This document shows, in pieces, positions 19,193-27,621 of a stretch of 28,177 nucleotides of DNA. Position numbers and translations under genes: made by a program. The first letter of the stretch is position 1. Each line of letters begins with the position of its first letter. The notes under the pieces were generated by a model that saw only the letters and a list, made by a program, of their open reading frames with translations, had not been told where the DNA came from and did no database searches. Location of the stretch: NCBI GenBank assembly GCA_934525325.1, contig CAKSZE010000015.1, positions 1-28,177 on the forward strand, read 5' to 3'. Origin of the DNA: an uncultured Faecalibacterium sp. (GTDB lineage Bacteria > Bacillota > Clostridia > Oscillospirales > Ruminococcaceae).

Positions 19193-21871
19193 ATGGCAGC
19201 ATCTCTCGGGCAGGAATTCTGCACCCTGCGTGATACTTACATTGAAAAGCAATTCGGCCGCCTGAACGATATGCAGCGGCAGGCTGTGTTTACCACGGAT
19301 GGCCCGCTGCTCATCCTTGCCGGTGCCGGCAGCGGCAAGACCACCGTGCTGGTCAACCGCATCGCCAACCTTATCCGGTTCGGCTCGGCGCACGGCTCCA
19401 AAGAAACGCCCCGCCCGGTGACCGAGGAGGACGTCAAAGCCCTGCGCACCGCCATTATGACCGGTACAGACGCCCCCAGCTGGCTGGACGGGATGCTGCG
19501 CCGCAACGCGGTGCGCAGCTGGAACGTGATGGCCATTACCTTTACCAACAAGGCGGCAGGGGAACTGAAAGAGCGTCTGCGCCGGATGCTGGGCAGCGAG
19601 GACGGGGACGAGGTGTTCGCCTCCACCTTCCACTCGGCCTGTGTGCGCATCCTGCGCCGCTGGGCGGAGGAGATCGGCTACCCCCGCAGCTTTACCATCT
19701 ACGACACCGAGGATGCCCAGCGCGTGATAAAAACGGTGTATAAAGAGCTGAGCATCGATGATAAATTCCTGCCCGTCAAGGCCGCCATCAACCAGATGAG
19801 CCGCTGGAAGGATCAGCTGGTCAGCCCGGAGCAGGCGCTTGCAGACCACGCCAGAGACGTGAAGAGCACCCAGACCGCCCGCATCTATGCAGCTTACGAG
19901 AAAAAGCTGAAGGAAGCAGGTGCGTTCGATTTTGACGACCTCATCTACCAGACCGTGCAGCTGCTGGCTGAACACCCGGACGTGCGGGAATTCTACCAGA
20001 ATAAGTACCGCTATCTGCTGGTGGACGAGTATCAGGACACCAGCGTGGCGCAGTTCCGGTTGGTCAGCCTGCTCACCGGGCCGGAGCGCAACATCTGCGT
20101 GGTGGGCGATGACGACCAGAGCATCTACCGCTTCCGCGGCGCTACCATTGAAAATATCCTCAACTTTGAAAAGCTCTATCCCGGCACCAAGACCATCCGT
20201 CTGGAGCAGAACTATCGCTCCACCTCCAATATCCTCAACGCAGCCAATTGCGTCATCCAGCACAACACCGAGCGCAAGGGTAAGACCCTGTGGACGGACA
20301 ACGGCGAGGGCGATAAGGTGCAGGTGTATACCGCCGAGAACGAGCAGGACGAAGCCAGCCATATCGCGGATGTCATCGGCCAGCATCTGAAGGCGGGCGG
20401 GCATCTGGCAGACCATGCCATCCTCTACCGCATGAACGCCCAGTCAGCCCCCATCGAAAGCTACTTCACCCGCGCGGGCATCCCTCATAAGATTGTGGGC
20501 GGGCAGCGCTTCAACGACCGCAAGGAGGTCAAGGACATCCACTCCTATATGTCCATCGTGGCCAACCCCCGGGACGATGTGCGGCTGCGCCGCATTATCA
20601 ACGAGCCCGCCCGCAAGATCGGTGCTACCACCGTGGATGTCATTGCAGACCTTGCCGGGCAGCAGGGCGTCAGTATGCTGGATATCATCAGCCATGCGGA
20701 CCAGTACGCCAAGCTCTCCCGCGCGGTCATGCCGCTGCTCAAGTTCTGGCAGATCTACCAGCGTTTGCAGGATTCTCTTGCTACCCGCACGCTGGACGAG
20801 TTCGCCTCCGATGTCATTGAGCTGACCGGTTACAAGGCCATGCTGGAAGCGGACGCTGCCAAGGGGCACGAGGATGCCGCCGACCGTTTGCAGAACTTGG
20901 GTCAGCTGGTGAACAACGTCAAAAACTACTGCGACCAGCACGGCGAGGAAGCCACGCTGGAGGGCTATCTGGAGGATATCGCCCTCATCAGTGATATCGA
21001 CAGCTACAACGAGAGCAGCGATCAGGTGGTGCTGATGACCATCCACTCTGCCAAGGGCTTGGAGTTCCCTTATGTGTTCCTCATCGGCATGGAGGAGGGC
21101 GTTTTCCCCAGCGAGATGAGCAAGTACTCCGAGGCAGATCTGGAAGAGGAGCGCCGTCTGGCTTACGTTGGCATCACCCGCGCCAAAAAGGAGCTGTACA
21201 TCTCCAACAGCGTCACCCGGATGCTGTATGGCCGCACCCAGCGCAACGAGCCCAGCCGCTTTCTGCGGGAGATCGAGCCAGAATATATCGAGGAGACCCG
21301 CAGCTCTGTATTGGAACAGCGTTCCCGTATGGGCGGCTGGGGTTCCGGTTACAGCGATACCGTGCCCGGCGGGGCATCCGATTACTCCGGTCCCTCCGGT
21401 TACAGCCGCAGTAGCTACGGCGGCGGTTATGGCTCGGGTTACAGCTCGGGCAACCGCAGCGGCTATCTGAACCGGGAATATAACGCCGGCGAAAGCCGCA
21501 GCTTCGGCTCCTCTTATGGCGGAAGAAGCACCGTTTCCTCCGGTTTTGGCAGCCACTATGGCAATAGCTCTAACCAGCCGACCACAAGAAACGGCGGATT
21601 TGGCTCTGCATATTCCGGCAGCAGTACGACGAAAAATGCTGTAAAGCAAACAGCCTTTACAGCGAATTCTGCCGTAAAACCGGCGGCTTCTGGCGCAAAG
21701 CACTATGAACCGGGCGATATCGTGGAGCACAAGGTGTTCGGCCGCGGCACGGTGCTGAAGGTAAAGCCCGCTGCCGGGGATCAGATCGTGGAGATCAACT
21801 TTGAAAAAGTGGGCATCAAGAAAACGATGGCCAATTTTGCGCCCCTGACCAAGATTACGGAGGAAGAATGA
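19193..21871 (+). CDS. pcrA: ATP-dependent DNA helicase PcrA/UvrD
   Basis: An 892-residue superfamily-1 3'-5' helicase acting in repair, replication restart and removal of stalled RNA polymerase. Q motif LNDMQRQAV, Walker A GAGSGKTT (44-51), motif Ia AITFTNKAA, Walker B LLVDEYQDTS, motif III GDDDQSIYRFRGA, motif IV LEQNYRST, motif V MTIHSAKGLEFPYVF and motif VI RLAYVGITRAK are all present. About 40 extra residues lie between Walker A and motif Ia. From about 711 to 835 the chain is a Gly/Ser/Tyr-rich low-complexity linker. It ends in the short Tudor-like domain (EHKVFGRGTVLKV) that contacts RNA polymerase in Bacillus PcrA. Length exceeds the usual ~740 because of these two additions. The ribosome site (AGGTGA) is modest. 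Confidence 0.96.
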   Translation: MAASLGQEFCTLRDTYIEKQFGRLNDMQRQAVFTTDGPLLILAGAGSGKTTVLVNRIANLIRFGSAHGSKETPRPVTEEDVKALRTAIMTGTDAPSWLDGMLRRNAVRSWNVMAITFTNKAAGELKERLRRMLGSEDGDEVFASTFHSACVRILRRWAEEIGYPRSFTIYDTEDAQRVIKTVYKELSIDDKFLPVKAAINQMSRWKDQLVSPEQALADHARDVKSTQTARIYAAYEKKLKEAGAFDFDDLIYQTVQLLAEHPDVREFYQNKYRYLLVDEYQDTSVAQFRLVSLLTGPERNICVVGDDDQSIYRFRGATIENILNFEKLYPGTKTIRLEQNYRSTSNILNAANCVIQHNTERKGKTLWTDNGEGDKVQVYTAENEQDEASHIADVIGQHLKAGGHLADHAILYRMNAQSAPIESYFTRAGIPHKIVGGQRFNDRKEVKDIHSYMSIVANPRDDVRLRRIINEPARKIGATTVDVIADLAGQQGVSMLDIISHADQYAKLSRAVMPLLKFWQIYQRLQDSLATRTLDEFASDVIELTGYKAMLEADAAKGHEDAADRLQNLGQLVNNVKNYCDQHGEEATLEGYLEDIALISDIDSYNESSDQVVLMTIHSAKGLEFPYVFLIGMEEGVFPSEMSKYSEADLEEERRLAYVGITRAKKELYISNSVTRMLYGRTQRNEPSRFLREIEPEYIEETRSSVLEQRSRMGGWGSGYSDTVPGGASDYSGPSGYSRSSYGGGYGSGYSSGNRSGYLNREYNAGESRSFGSSYGGRSTVSSGFGSHYGNSSNQPTTRNGGFGSAYSGSSTTKNAVKQTAFTANSAVKPAASGAKHYEPGDIVEHKVFGRGTVLKVKPAAGDQIVEINFEKVGIKKTMANFAPLTKITEEE

Positions 21872-21875
21872 CACT

Positions 21876-22655
21876 ATGATGACTGTTCGTTTGATCGCCC
21901 ATACCCCGGAACCGGAAAAGGTGGTGGCGGCTGCTGCAAAGCTCTGCTACTCCGACGCCCACATCACCGACCTTCTGGACGGGTTGGACGAGGAAAAAAC
22001 TGCAAAATTTCTGACCATGCTCAGTGACCTTGGCCATGCCAGCCCCATCGAGCACGCCAGCTTTACCTTTGGTATCGAGGGGGTCAGCCGCACCCTGCTT
22101 GCCCAGATCACCCGGCACCGCATCGCGTCCTTCAGCGTGCAGAGCCAGCGCTATGTGCGTCTGGATGATTTCCGCTATGTGACGCCCCCGGAGATCGAAG
22201 CCATCCCGGAAGCAAAAGCCGCTTTCCTTGCCAGCATGGAAGAGGACGCCCAGCGCTACCTCGACCTTGCCCATAAGCTGGAGGAGGGACACACTGCCCG
22301 CCTGATGGCCGAGGGAATGCCGGAAAAGCAGGCCCGCGCCAAGGCCTCCAAGCAGGCCAACGAGGACGCCCGCTTTGTGCTGCCCAACGCCTGCGAGACC
22401 AAAATGGTGGTCACCATGAACGCCCGCAGCCTGATGAACTTCTTCCAGCTGCGCTGCTGCAACCGCGCCCAGTGGGAGATCCGGGAACTGGCCGAAAAAA
22501 TGTTCGCGCTGGTATACCCAGTGGCACCCCATATCTTTGCCAAGGCCGGTCCTGCCTGCCTGTGCGGCCCCTGCCCGGAGGGCAAGATGTGCTGCGGCAA
22601 GACCGCCGAGGTGCGCGCGAAATATGCCGCTATCAAGGAAGGTGCCGCCGTATGA
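21876..22655 (+). CDS. thyX: FAD-dependent thymidylate synthase
   Basis: A 259-residue flavoenzyme that makes dTMP from dUMP using methylene-folate and reduced flavin. The ThyX motif RHRxxSxxxxSxR is present as RHRIASFSVQSQR, and NARSLMNFFQLRCCNRAQWEIREL is the typical C-terminal core region (residues about 178-205). The end is unusual: a Cys-rich segment CLCGPCPEGKMCC (about 227-239), with CxC, CxxC-like and CC spacing suited to a metal. ATG 21876 lies 4 bases after pcrA, with GGAGG inside the pcrA end; ATG 21879 is an alternative. It overlaps tmk by 4 bases, so the dTMP-making and dTMP-phosphorylating enzymes are coupled. Confidence 0.95.
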   Translation: MMTVRLIAHTPEPEKVVAAAAKLCYSDAHITDLLDGLDEEKTAKFLTMLSDLGHASPIEHASFTFGIEGVSRTLLAQITRHRIASFSVQSQRYVRLDDFRYVTPPEIEAIPEAKAAFLASMEEDAQRYLDLAHKLEEGHTARLMAEGMPEKQARAKASKQANEDARFVLPNACETKMVVTMNARSLMNFFQLRCCNRAQWEIRELAEKMFALVYPVAPHIFAKAGPACLCGPCPEGKMCCGKTAEVRAKYAAIKEGAAV

Positions 22656-23323
22656 GCAAGGGCAAACTGATCGTGCTAGAAGGGCTGGACGGCAGCGGCA
22701 AGGCCACACAGGCAAATCTGCTGGCAGAGCATCTCACCGCGCAGGGCGTGCCGGTGCAGAAAATCACCTTTCCGGATTATGCCAGCGATTCCAGCGCACT
22801 GGTAAAGATGTATCTGGCGGGGCAGTTCGGCCAGCACCCGGACGATGTAAACGCCTATGCGGCCTCCAGTTTTTACGCGGTGGATCGCTATGCCAGTTAT
22901 AAAACCAGCTGGGGCAGCTTTTATGAGCAGGGCGGTGTGATCATCGCCGACCGGTACACCACCTCCAACGCGGTGCACCAGTGCTCGAAACTCCCGCACG
23001 AGCAGTGGGAGGAATATCTGCACTGGCTGTTTGATTACGAGTTCCATCTGCTGGGTCTGCCCGCACCGGACAGGGTCATCTATTTGCAGGTGGACCCGGC
23101 GGTCAGCCAGCGGCTGATGACCCAGCGCTACCACGGCGACGAGAGCAAAAAGGACGTGCACGAGAAAGACACCGCCTATCTGGCGCGCAGCCGCGCCGCT
23201 GCCGAGTTCTGCGCCCGGCATCTTGGCTGGGACACCGTGCATTGCACCAGCGGGGACGCTATGCGCAGCATTGAAGAGATCCAGCAAGAGGTACAGCAGC
23301 TTGCCCGGAAAACACTGGGCTGA
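22652..23323 (+). CDS. tmk: Thymidylate kinase
   Basis: A 223-residue cytosolic kinase that converts dTMP to dTDP. The P-loop is EGLDGSGKATQ (residues 10-20), with Ala where many homologues have Thr after the lysine. The nucleotide site ADRYTTSNAVHQ follows near residue 100, and DRVIYLQVDP precedes the lid, with RLMTQRYHGDESKKDVHEKD-type residues in the lid region. ATG 22652 overlaps the thyX stop (ATGA); the longer upstream frame runs through thyX and is rejected. Its place directly behind thyX fits the pathway order. Confidence 0.93.
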   Translation: MSKGKLIVLEGLDGSGKATQANLLAEHLTAQGVPVQKITFPDYASDSSALVKMYLAGQFGQHPDDVNAYAASSFYAVDRYASYKTSWGSFYEQGGVIIADRYTTSNAVHQCSKLPHEQWEEYLHWLFDYEFHLLGLPAPDRVIYLQVDPAVSQRLMTQRYHGDESKKDVHEKDTAYLARSRAAAEFCARHLGWDTVHCTSGDAMRSIEEIQQEVQQLARKTLG

Positions 23324-23358
23324 ACGATAAAATATGATAAGAGGGGGCATCCTGAACG

Positions 23359-24171
23359 ATGTATCGTCTGATGCAGCCGTCCGACGAGGCGGCAGTGCTG
23401 GCTTTGTGGCAGAGCCAGCATCATGATACCGAAGATTTTGCAAAAATGGTACTGGAACGCTTTGCCGGCGTGCAGAACATTTATGTAGCCGATGAAAACG
23501 ACACCATCGTGGCGGCTGCGCTGGCTGTGCCGGTCACCCTGCAGGGGCGGGTGGGCAATTACCTCTGCCTGTGCGGCGAGGGCAGTCTGCTGCTGGCGGG
23601 TCTGCTGGATACCCTGTGCGCTCAGCAAAAACTGCGGGGCGCAGGCTTTACGGTGGCAGTCCCAGCAGATGCAGCACAGGCTGCTCTGCTGCAGGATAAG
23701 GGCTTTGCACAGGCCTTTGCCCTGCGCTGTCTGCCCCGCGAGGTGAGCCGCAACCTGTGGAGCCAGGCGGAATTTGACACGGTGACGGCCAAAAAGCTGT
23801 GCGAGCTGCGGGAGCAGTTCTGGAAGGATACCGTGCAGCTGAGCCCGGAGCGCATGGCGGTGGTGCTGCAGGAGCTGTATGCCCGGGGTGCTACCATCGT
23901 GTCCAACGAGCATGGCTACGGCATTTACTTCCGCAAGGAGGATACCCTGTATTTTGTGGAGATGATGGCCGACAGCGACCGCGCCGCCGAGATCCTGATG
24001 GAAGCCGCCCGCGAGAAGGAAGTCATCGTGGAAAAGGCGGTCATCACGGTAGGCGCTGCCCAGTCGCTGTTTCTGGGCGAGGGCACCCGGCAGGAATACG
24101 GCATGATCCGCTTTGACGCAGAGCCTTTTGACGTAAGCGAAAGCTATCTGCGTCTGATGCTGGAAAACTGA
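23359..24171 (+). CDS. GNAT-like acetyltransferase, two-domain
   Basis: A 270-residue soluble protein that looks like two GNAT-type halves. The first begins MYRLMQPSDEAAVLALWQSQ and has a D-K-G-F segment (QDKGFAQAFALR) in place of the final GNAT motif. The second half (from about residue 150) includes GYGIYFRKEDTLYFVEMM. The clear R/Q-x-x-G-x-G/A acetyl-CoA loop is not evident, so activity is uncertain. The ribosome site is weak (GGGGG, 12 bases before ATG 23359). It follows tmk by 35 bases and precedes mltG closely, so it is probably part of the same transcript. The substrate is unknown. Confidence 0.65.
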   Translation: MYRLMQPSDEAAVLALWQSQHHDTEDFAKMVLERFAGVQNIYVADENDTIVAAALAVPVTLQGRVGNYLCLCGEGSLLLAGLLDTLCAQQKLRGAGFTVAVPADAAQAALLQDKGFAQAFALRCLPREVSRNLWSQAEFDTVTAKKLCELREQFWKDTVQLSPERMAVVLQELYARGATIVSNEHGYGIYFRKEDTLYFVEMMADSDRAAEILMEAAREKEVIVEKAVITVGAAQSLFLGEGTRQEYGMIRFDAEPFDVSESYLRLMLEN

Positions 24172-24187
24172 AAAAAGGAAGGTGCGT

Positions 24188-25324
24188 ATGGCACACAACG
24201 ATACACACGCAGCCCACAAAAAGGGCGGTGCAGGCAAAATTCTGCTGGTGGTGCTTCTGCTGCTCCTTCTGGCAGCGGGCGCGGCGGTGCTGTTTGCCCG
24301 CAGCGAGATCCACGGCAGCAGCAAGCCCGGCACGGCGGTCACTGTAAGCATCCAGCAGGGCAGCGGCGTAGCCACGATCGCCAACAAGCTGAAGGACGCA
24401 GGCGTCATCCGCTCTGCCTACCTGTTCCGCTGGTATGTGGGGGAAAAGGGCGCTGCCGCAAAGCTACAATACGGCGATTTTGAGCTGACCACCGGCAGCT
24501 CCTACGATGCACTCATCAGCACGCTTTCCCAGTATGCCAAGGCAGAAACGGTGCGGGTGACCATCCCGGAGGGCACCACGGCTATTGCCATTGCCCAGAA
24601 GATGGAAGCCGCCGGTCTGTGCACCGCCGAGGAGTTTTTGAAGGAAGCCAACGAGGGCGATTTCAGTGCATACACCTTCTGGCAGTATGTCCCGGAGGAT
24701 AAAGACGCCCCGAACCGCTTTATGAAGTGCGAGGGATATCTTTTCCCGGAGACCTACGAGTTTTTGAAGGACGATACGGTGCACAACTATGTGGCCACCT
24801 TCTATGCGCAGTTCGATGCGCAGTTCACGGAGGAAATGTACGCGGCGCTCAAGAAGCAGGGAATGACCCTGTCGGAGCTGGTCACCCTTGCCTCCTTTGT
24901 GCAGGAGGAAGCGGGCAACAGTCAGGACTCCAACGTGGCGCAGGTGTTCCGCAACCGTCTGGCGGAGGGCTCGCCCTACCCCATGCTGCAAAGCAACACC
25001 TCCAGCCATATCCAGAGCGACGCCGACAATAACTATCTCTGGAACTGGGTCGCGCCCTACTACGGCGGCTGGGACAACATCCCGGAAAACATTCTTGCGG
25101 CCTACGACACTTACAGCTGCACCGGCCTGCCCGCAGGCCCTATCTCGAACCCCGGCCTTGCAGCCATCAAGGCAGCGCTGGAGCCGCAGCCCGATGAGGA
25201 AGTCAAGGACGCTTACTTCTTTGTGACCGACCTCAAGGGCAACTACTACTACGCCCACACGCTGGCAGAGCATAATGCTAACTGCAAAACTGCCGCAGCT
25301 GTGAACAAAAGCCTGAAAAACTGA
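24188..25324 (+). CDS. mltG: Endolytic murein transglycosylase MltG
   Basis: A 378-residue membrane-anchored enzyme that cuts nascent glycan strands outside the membrane. A short cytoplasmic start is followed by one membrane helix (about 19-40), then a LysM-like segment (GSGVATIANKLKDAGVI). The YceG/MltG catalytic domain contains EGYLFPETYEF, LVTLASFVQEEAG and YDTYSCTGLPAGPISNPGLAAI. The active-site stretch reads V-Q-E-E where V-E-K-E is usual; an acidic residue remains at the second position. The MLQSNTSSHIQSD segment is also looser than the common LQSDPTV. ATG 24188 is used because GGAAGG lies just upstream; GTG 24182 overlaps that site. A hairpin follows the stop. Confidence 0.9.
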   Translation: MAHNDTHAAHKKGGAGKILLVVLLLLLLAAGAAVLFARSEIHGSSKPGTAVTVSIQQGSGVATIANKLKDAGVIRSAYLFRWYVGEKGAAAKLQYGDFELTTGSSYDALISTLSQYAKAETVRVTIPEGTTAIAIAQKMEAAGLCTAEEFLKEANEGDFSAYTFWQYVPEDKDAPNRFMKCEGYLFPETYEFLKDDTVHNYVATFYAQFDAQFTEEMYAALKKQGMTLSELVTLASFVQEEAGNSQDSNVAQVFRNRLAEGSPYPMLQSNTSSHIQSDADNNYLWNWVAPYYGGWDNIPENILAAYDTYSCTGLPAGPISNPGLAAIKAALEPQPDEEVKDAYFFVTDLKGNYYYAHTLAEHNANCKTAAAVNKSLKN

Positions 25325-25368
25325 GGAAAGGCCGCTGCACAAAAAACACGGTGCAGCGGCCCCTTTCC
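25324..25368 (+). terminator. Weak terminator-like hairpin behind mltG
   Basis: GGCCGCTGCAC (25330-25340) pairs with GTGCAGCGGCC (25351-25361), extended by GGAAAG/CTTTCC with a small bulge. No real T run follows, so termination may be partial and the U32 gene may be co-transcribed. Confidence 0.5.
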
Positions 25369-25405
25369 CGTTAAAAACTGTGATACATAAGAGAGGAACC
25401 TACAA

Positions 25406-26629
25406 ATGCTACAGATCCCGGAACTGCTTGCCCCGGCGGGCGATGCAGAACGTCTGCGTTATGCCATCAACTACGGTGCCGATGCCGTTTACTGCGGTCT
25501 GCCGGAGTTTGGTATGCGCTCTGCCCCGGCCAATTTCACCCCGGAGCAGCTGACGGAAAGCGTCATCTACGCCCATGCCCGCGGCCGCAAGGTCTACCTG
25601 ACCATGAACACTCTGCCCACCAACGAGGAAGCCGACCGCCTGCCGGAAGCCATCAAGGAGGCCGCCAAAGCCGGTGTGGACGCCTTTATCGTGGCAGACC
25701 TTGGTGTGCTGGACGCCTGCAAGACCTTCGCCCCAGACATTGATGTGCATCTTTCCACCCAGACCGGCATCACCAACTGGGCAGCCGCCCGCGCCGCCTA
25801 CAAGATGGGCGCAAAGCGGGTGGTGCTGGCCCGGGAGATGACCTTACAGGATATTGCCATCCTGCGCGATAAGACCCCGCCGGAGCTGGAAATTGAAGCC
25901 TTTGTGCACGGTGCTATGTGCATGAGCGTGTCCGGCCGGTGCCTGCTGTCCAACTACATGGCCGGACGTGACGCTAACCGTGGCCAGTGCGCCCAGCCCT
26001 GCCGCTGGAAGTACTACCTGAGCGAGGAGACCCGCCCCGGCCAGCTGTACGAGATCGGTGAAAATGAGAACGGCAGTTATATCCTTAATGCCAACGATAT
26101 GTGCACCGCGCCCTTCATCGACCTGATCTGCAAGGCGGGCGTGGACAGCCTGAAGATCGAAGGCCGCGCCAAAACTTTCTACTATGTCGCCAGTGTCACC
26201 GCCGCCTACCGCAAGGCACTGGACGCCTATCTGGCCGACCCGGCAAACGATAACTTTGAACTGCCGCCGGAGGTGTACGCGGAGCTTACCCGTACCAGCC
26301 ACCGGCACTATTCTCCCGGCTTCTATTTTGGCCGCGAGCAGGCCAAGCAGGCCACCGACAGCGCTACCTACATCCGCGAGTGGGAGTTCGTGGGCACGGT
26401 GGACAGCTGGGAAAACGGCATCGCTCACTGCCAGCAGCGCGGCAAATGGAGCCTTGGGGATACGCTGGAGGCGTTGTGCCCGGACGGCCGCAGCATCCCG
26501 CTTGCCCCGGAATGGATCGAAAACGAAGCAGGGGAGCGGGTGGAAAGCACCCCGCACGCCATGGAAAAATACACCATGCCCACCCCGGAGCTGCCGCCCA
26601 TGAGCCTGCTGCGCCGCAAAACGGTGTAA
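25406..26629 (+). CDS. Peptidase U32 family protein (probable RNA hydroxylation factor)
   Basis: A 407-residue protein of family U32. ELLAPAGDAERLRYAINYGADAVYCG at the start, DAFIVADLGVL, VHLSTQTGITNW, and the signature EAFVHGAMCMSVSGRCLLSNY followed by RGQCAQPCRWKY are diagnostic. The clustered cysteines are those expected to hold a cofactor or Fe-S cluster. Despite the name, studied members such as TrhP and RlhA take part in prephenate-dependent tRNA or rRNA hydroxylation, and this protein resembles TrhP more than collagenase. A C-terminal beta-barrel part (about 325-400) is present. GAGAGGAA precedes ATG 25406. The RNA target is inferred from the family. Confidence 0.87.
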   Translation: MLQIPELLAPAGDAERLRYAINYGADAVYCGLPEFGMRSAPANFTPEQLTESVIYAHARGRKVYLTMNTLPTNEEADRLPEAIKEAAKAGVDAFIVADLGVLDACKTFAPDIDVHLSTQTGITNWAAARAAYKMGAKRVVLAREMTLQDIAILRDKTPPELEIEAFVHGAMCMSVSGRCLLSNYMAGRDANRGQCAQPCRWKYYLSEETRPGQLYEIGENENGSYILNANDMCTAPFIDLICKAGVDSLKIEGRAKTFYYVASVTAAYRKALDAYLADPANDNFELPPEVYAELTRTSHRHYSPGFYFGREQAKQATDSATYIREWEFVGTVDSWENGIAHCQQRGKWSLGDTLEALCPDGRSIPLAPEWIENEAGERVESTPHAMEKYTMPTPELPPMSLLRRKTV

Positions 26630-26657
26630 CAGCGTGACAAAAAGGAAGGAAAAAGCT

Positions 26658-27413
26658 GTGAAGCAACATAATGCTTCTGCCCGCTACGCCCTTCTGGACG
26701 AGCTGCGCGGGCTGGATCTGGTCAGTATGATGCTCTATCATGGCTGCTGGGATCTAGTCAATCTCTTCGGCATTCAGGCTGATTGGTATTATGGCTTGCC
26801 CGGGCATCTGTGGCAGCAGAGCATCTGTTGGGTGTTTATTCTGTTGTCCGGCTTTTGCGTGCAGCTGGGGCATCATACCTTGCGCCGGGGCGCACAGGTG
26901 TTCGGGGCAGGGGCGCTGGTCACGGCGGTCACGCTGCTTTTTATGCCGGAGGACAGGGTCATTTTTGGCGTGCTGACCCTGCTGGGCAGCGCCATGCTGC
27001 TGACTGGCCTTTTGGAAAAGCCGCTGCGGCGCATTCCGCCCGCAGCAGGGTTTGCTATCTCCGCAGTGCTGTTTGCCCTTACCCGCAATGTCTCGGCAGG
27101 CTATCTGGGCTTTGGCAGTCTGCGTCTCTGGCTGCCGCAGACACTGTATGTAAATTACGCTACTGCGTATTTTGGCTTTTATCCGTGGTGGTTCTATTCT
27201 ACAGATTATTTTGCCCTTCTGCCGTGGCTGTTTCTGTTCTGGGCAGGGTACTTTCTCTACGGCATTGTAGGGCGGCAGCGCATGGAGCCCTTGCGCCGCT
27301 CGGTCTGCCCGCCGCTGGGCTGGCTTGGGCGGCACTCGCTGCTGTTGTATCTGCTGCACCAGCCGGTCATCTACGGGGTGCTGTTGGTGGTTTTTCGCGT
27401 ATTAGGCGGCTGA
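26658..27413 (+). CDS. DUF1624 / heparan-acetyltransferase-like membrane protein
   Basis: A 251-residue protein with about seven membrane segments. The start LDELRGLDLVSMMLYHGCWDL contains the conserved D-x-x-R-G and late His of the acyltransferase-like DUF1624 family, and the end ...LGRHSLLLYLLHQPVIYG matches its closing motif. Relatives carry acetyl or acyl groups across the membrane to sugars; the substrate here is unknown. GTG 26658 is chosen because GGAAGG lies 8 bases upstream; GTG 26634 is only a few bases after the U32 stop with no ribosome site. It follows the U32 gene closely and is the last gene before a new promoter. Confidence 0.8.
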   Translation: MKQHNASARYALLDELRGLDLVSMMLYHGCWDLVNLFGIQADWYYGLPGHLWQQSICWVFILLSGFCVQLGHHTLRRGAQVFGAGALVTAVTLLFMPEDRVIFGVLTLLGSAMLLTGLLEKPLRRIPPAAGFAISAVLFALTRNVSAGYLGFGSLRLWLPQTLYVNYATAYFGFYPWWFYSTDYFALLPWLFLFWAGYFLYGIVGRQRMEPLRRSVCPPLGWLGRHSLLLYLLHQPVIYGVLLVVFRVLGG

Positions 27414-27480
27414 AACACACGCTTCATGCACTTTTGAGAAAGGCGGCATTGTTGCACCGTGCAAACATTGCGCTAATGCC

Positions 27481-27510
27481 TTGACAAGCGGGGTAGGGCT
27501 GTGGTATCCT
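27481..27510 (+). promoter_or_regulatory. Flavodoxin promoter
   Basis: TTGACA (27481-27486), an 18-base spacer and TATCCT (27505-27510), with transcription expected near 27517. Confidence 0.65.
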
Positions 27511-27517
27511 GTTGACG

Positions 27518-27600
27518 GTTAGAAAACACTAACTACAAAAATGCGTCATGAAACACGGACGCATTTTTACAGAACATGAAGTTATTCTGAACTAACTACA
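27518..27600 (+). promoter_or_regulatory. Flavodoxin leader: operator-like repeats and hairpin
   Basis: Directly after the expected start lies GTTAG-N6-CTAAC (27518-27533), a dyad of the kind bound by metal-dependent repressors. The 10-bp repeat ACTAACTACA occurs at 27528-27537 and again at 27591-27600. Between them AAAAATGCGTC (27537-27547) pairs with 27558-27568; the arm ends in TTTTT, so it could act as an attenuator. Confidence 0.55.
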
Positions 27601-27621
27601 CGGAGAAAGAGGTAGAGTTTT

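Noticed and set aside
22472..22651. Longer N-terminus for thymidylate kinase
   Set aside because: The extra frame overlaps thyX. The ATG at 22652 starts at the conserved P-loop region and overlaps the thyX stop by ATGA.
22682..22715. Thymidylate kinase P-loop with Ala instead of Thr as a defect
   Set aside because: GSGKATQ is, as far as I recall, a frequent natural variant in Firmicutes Tmk, so I do not count it as a broken site.
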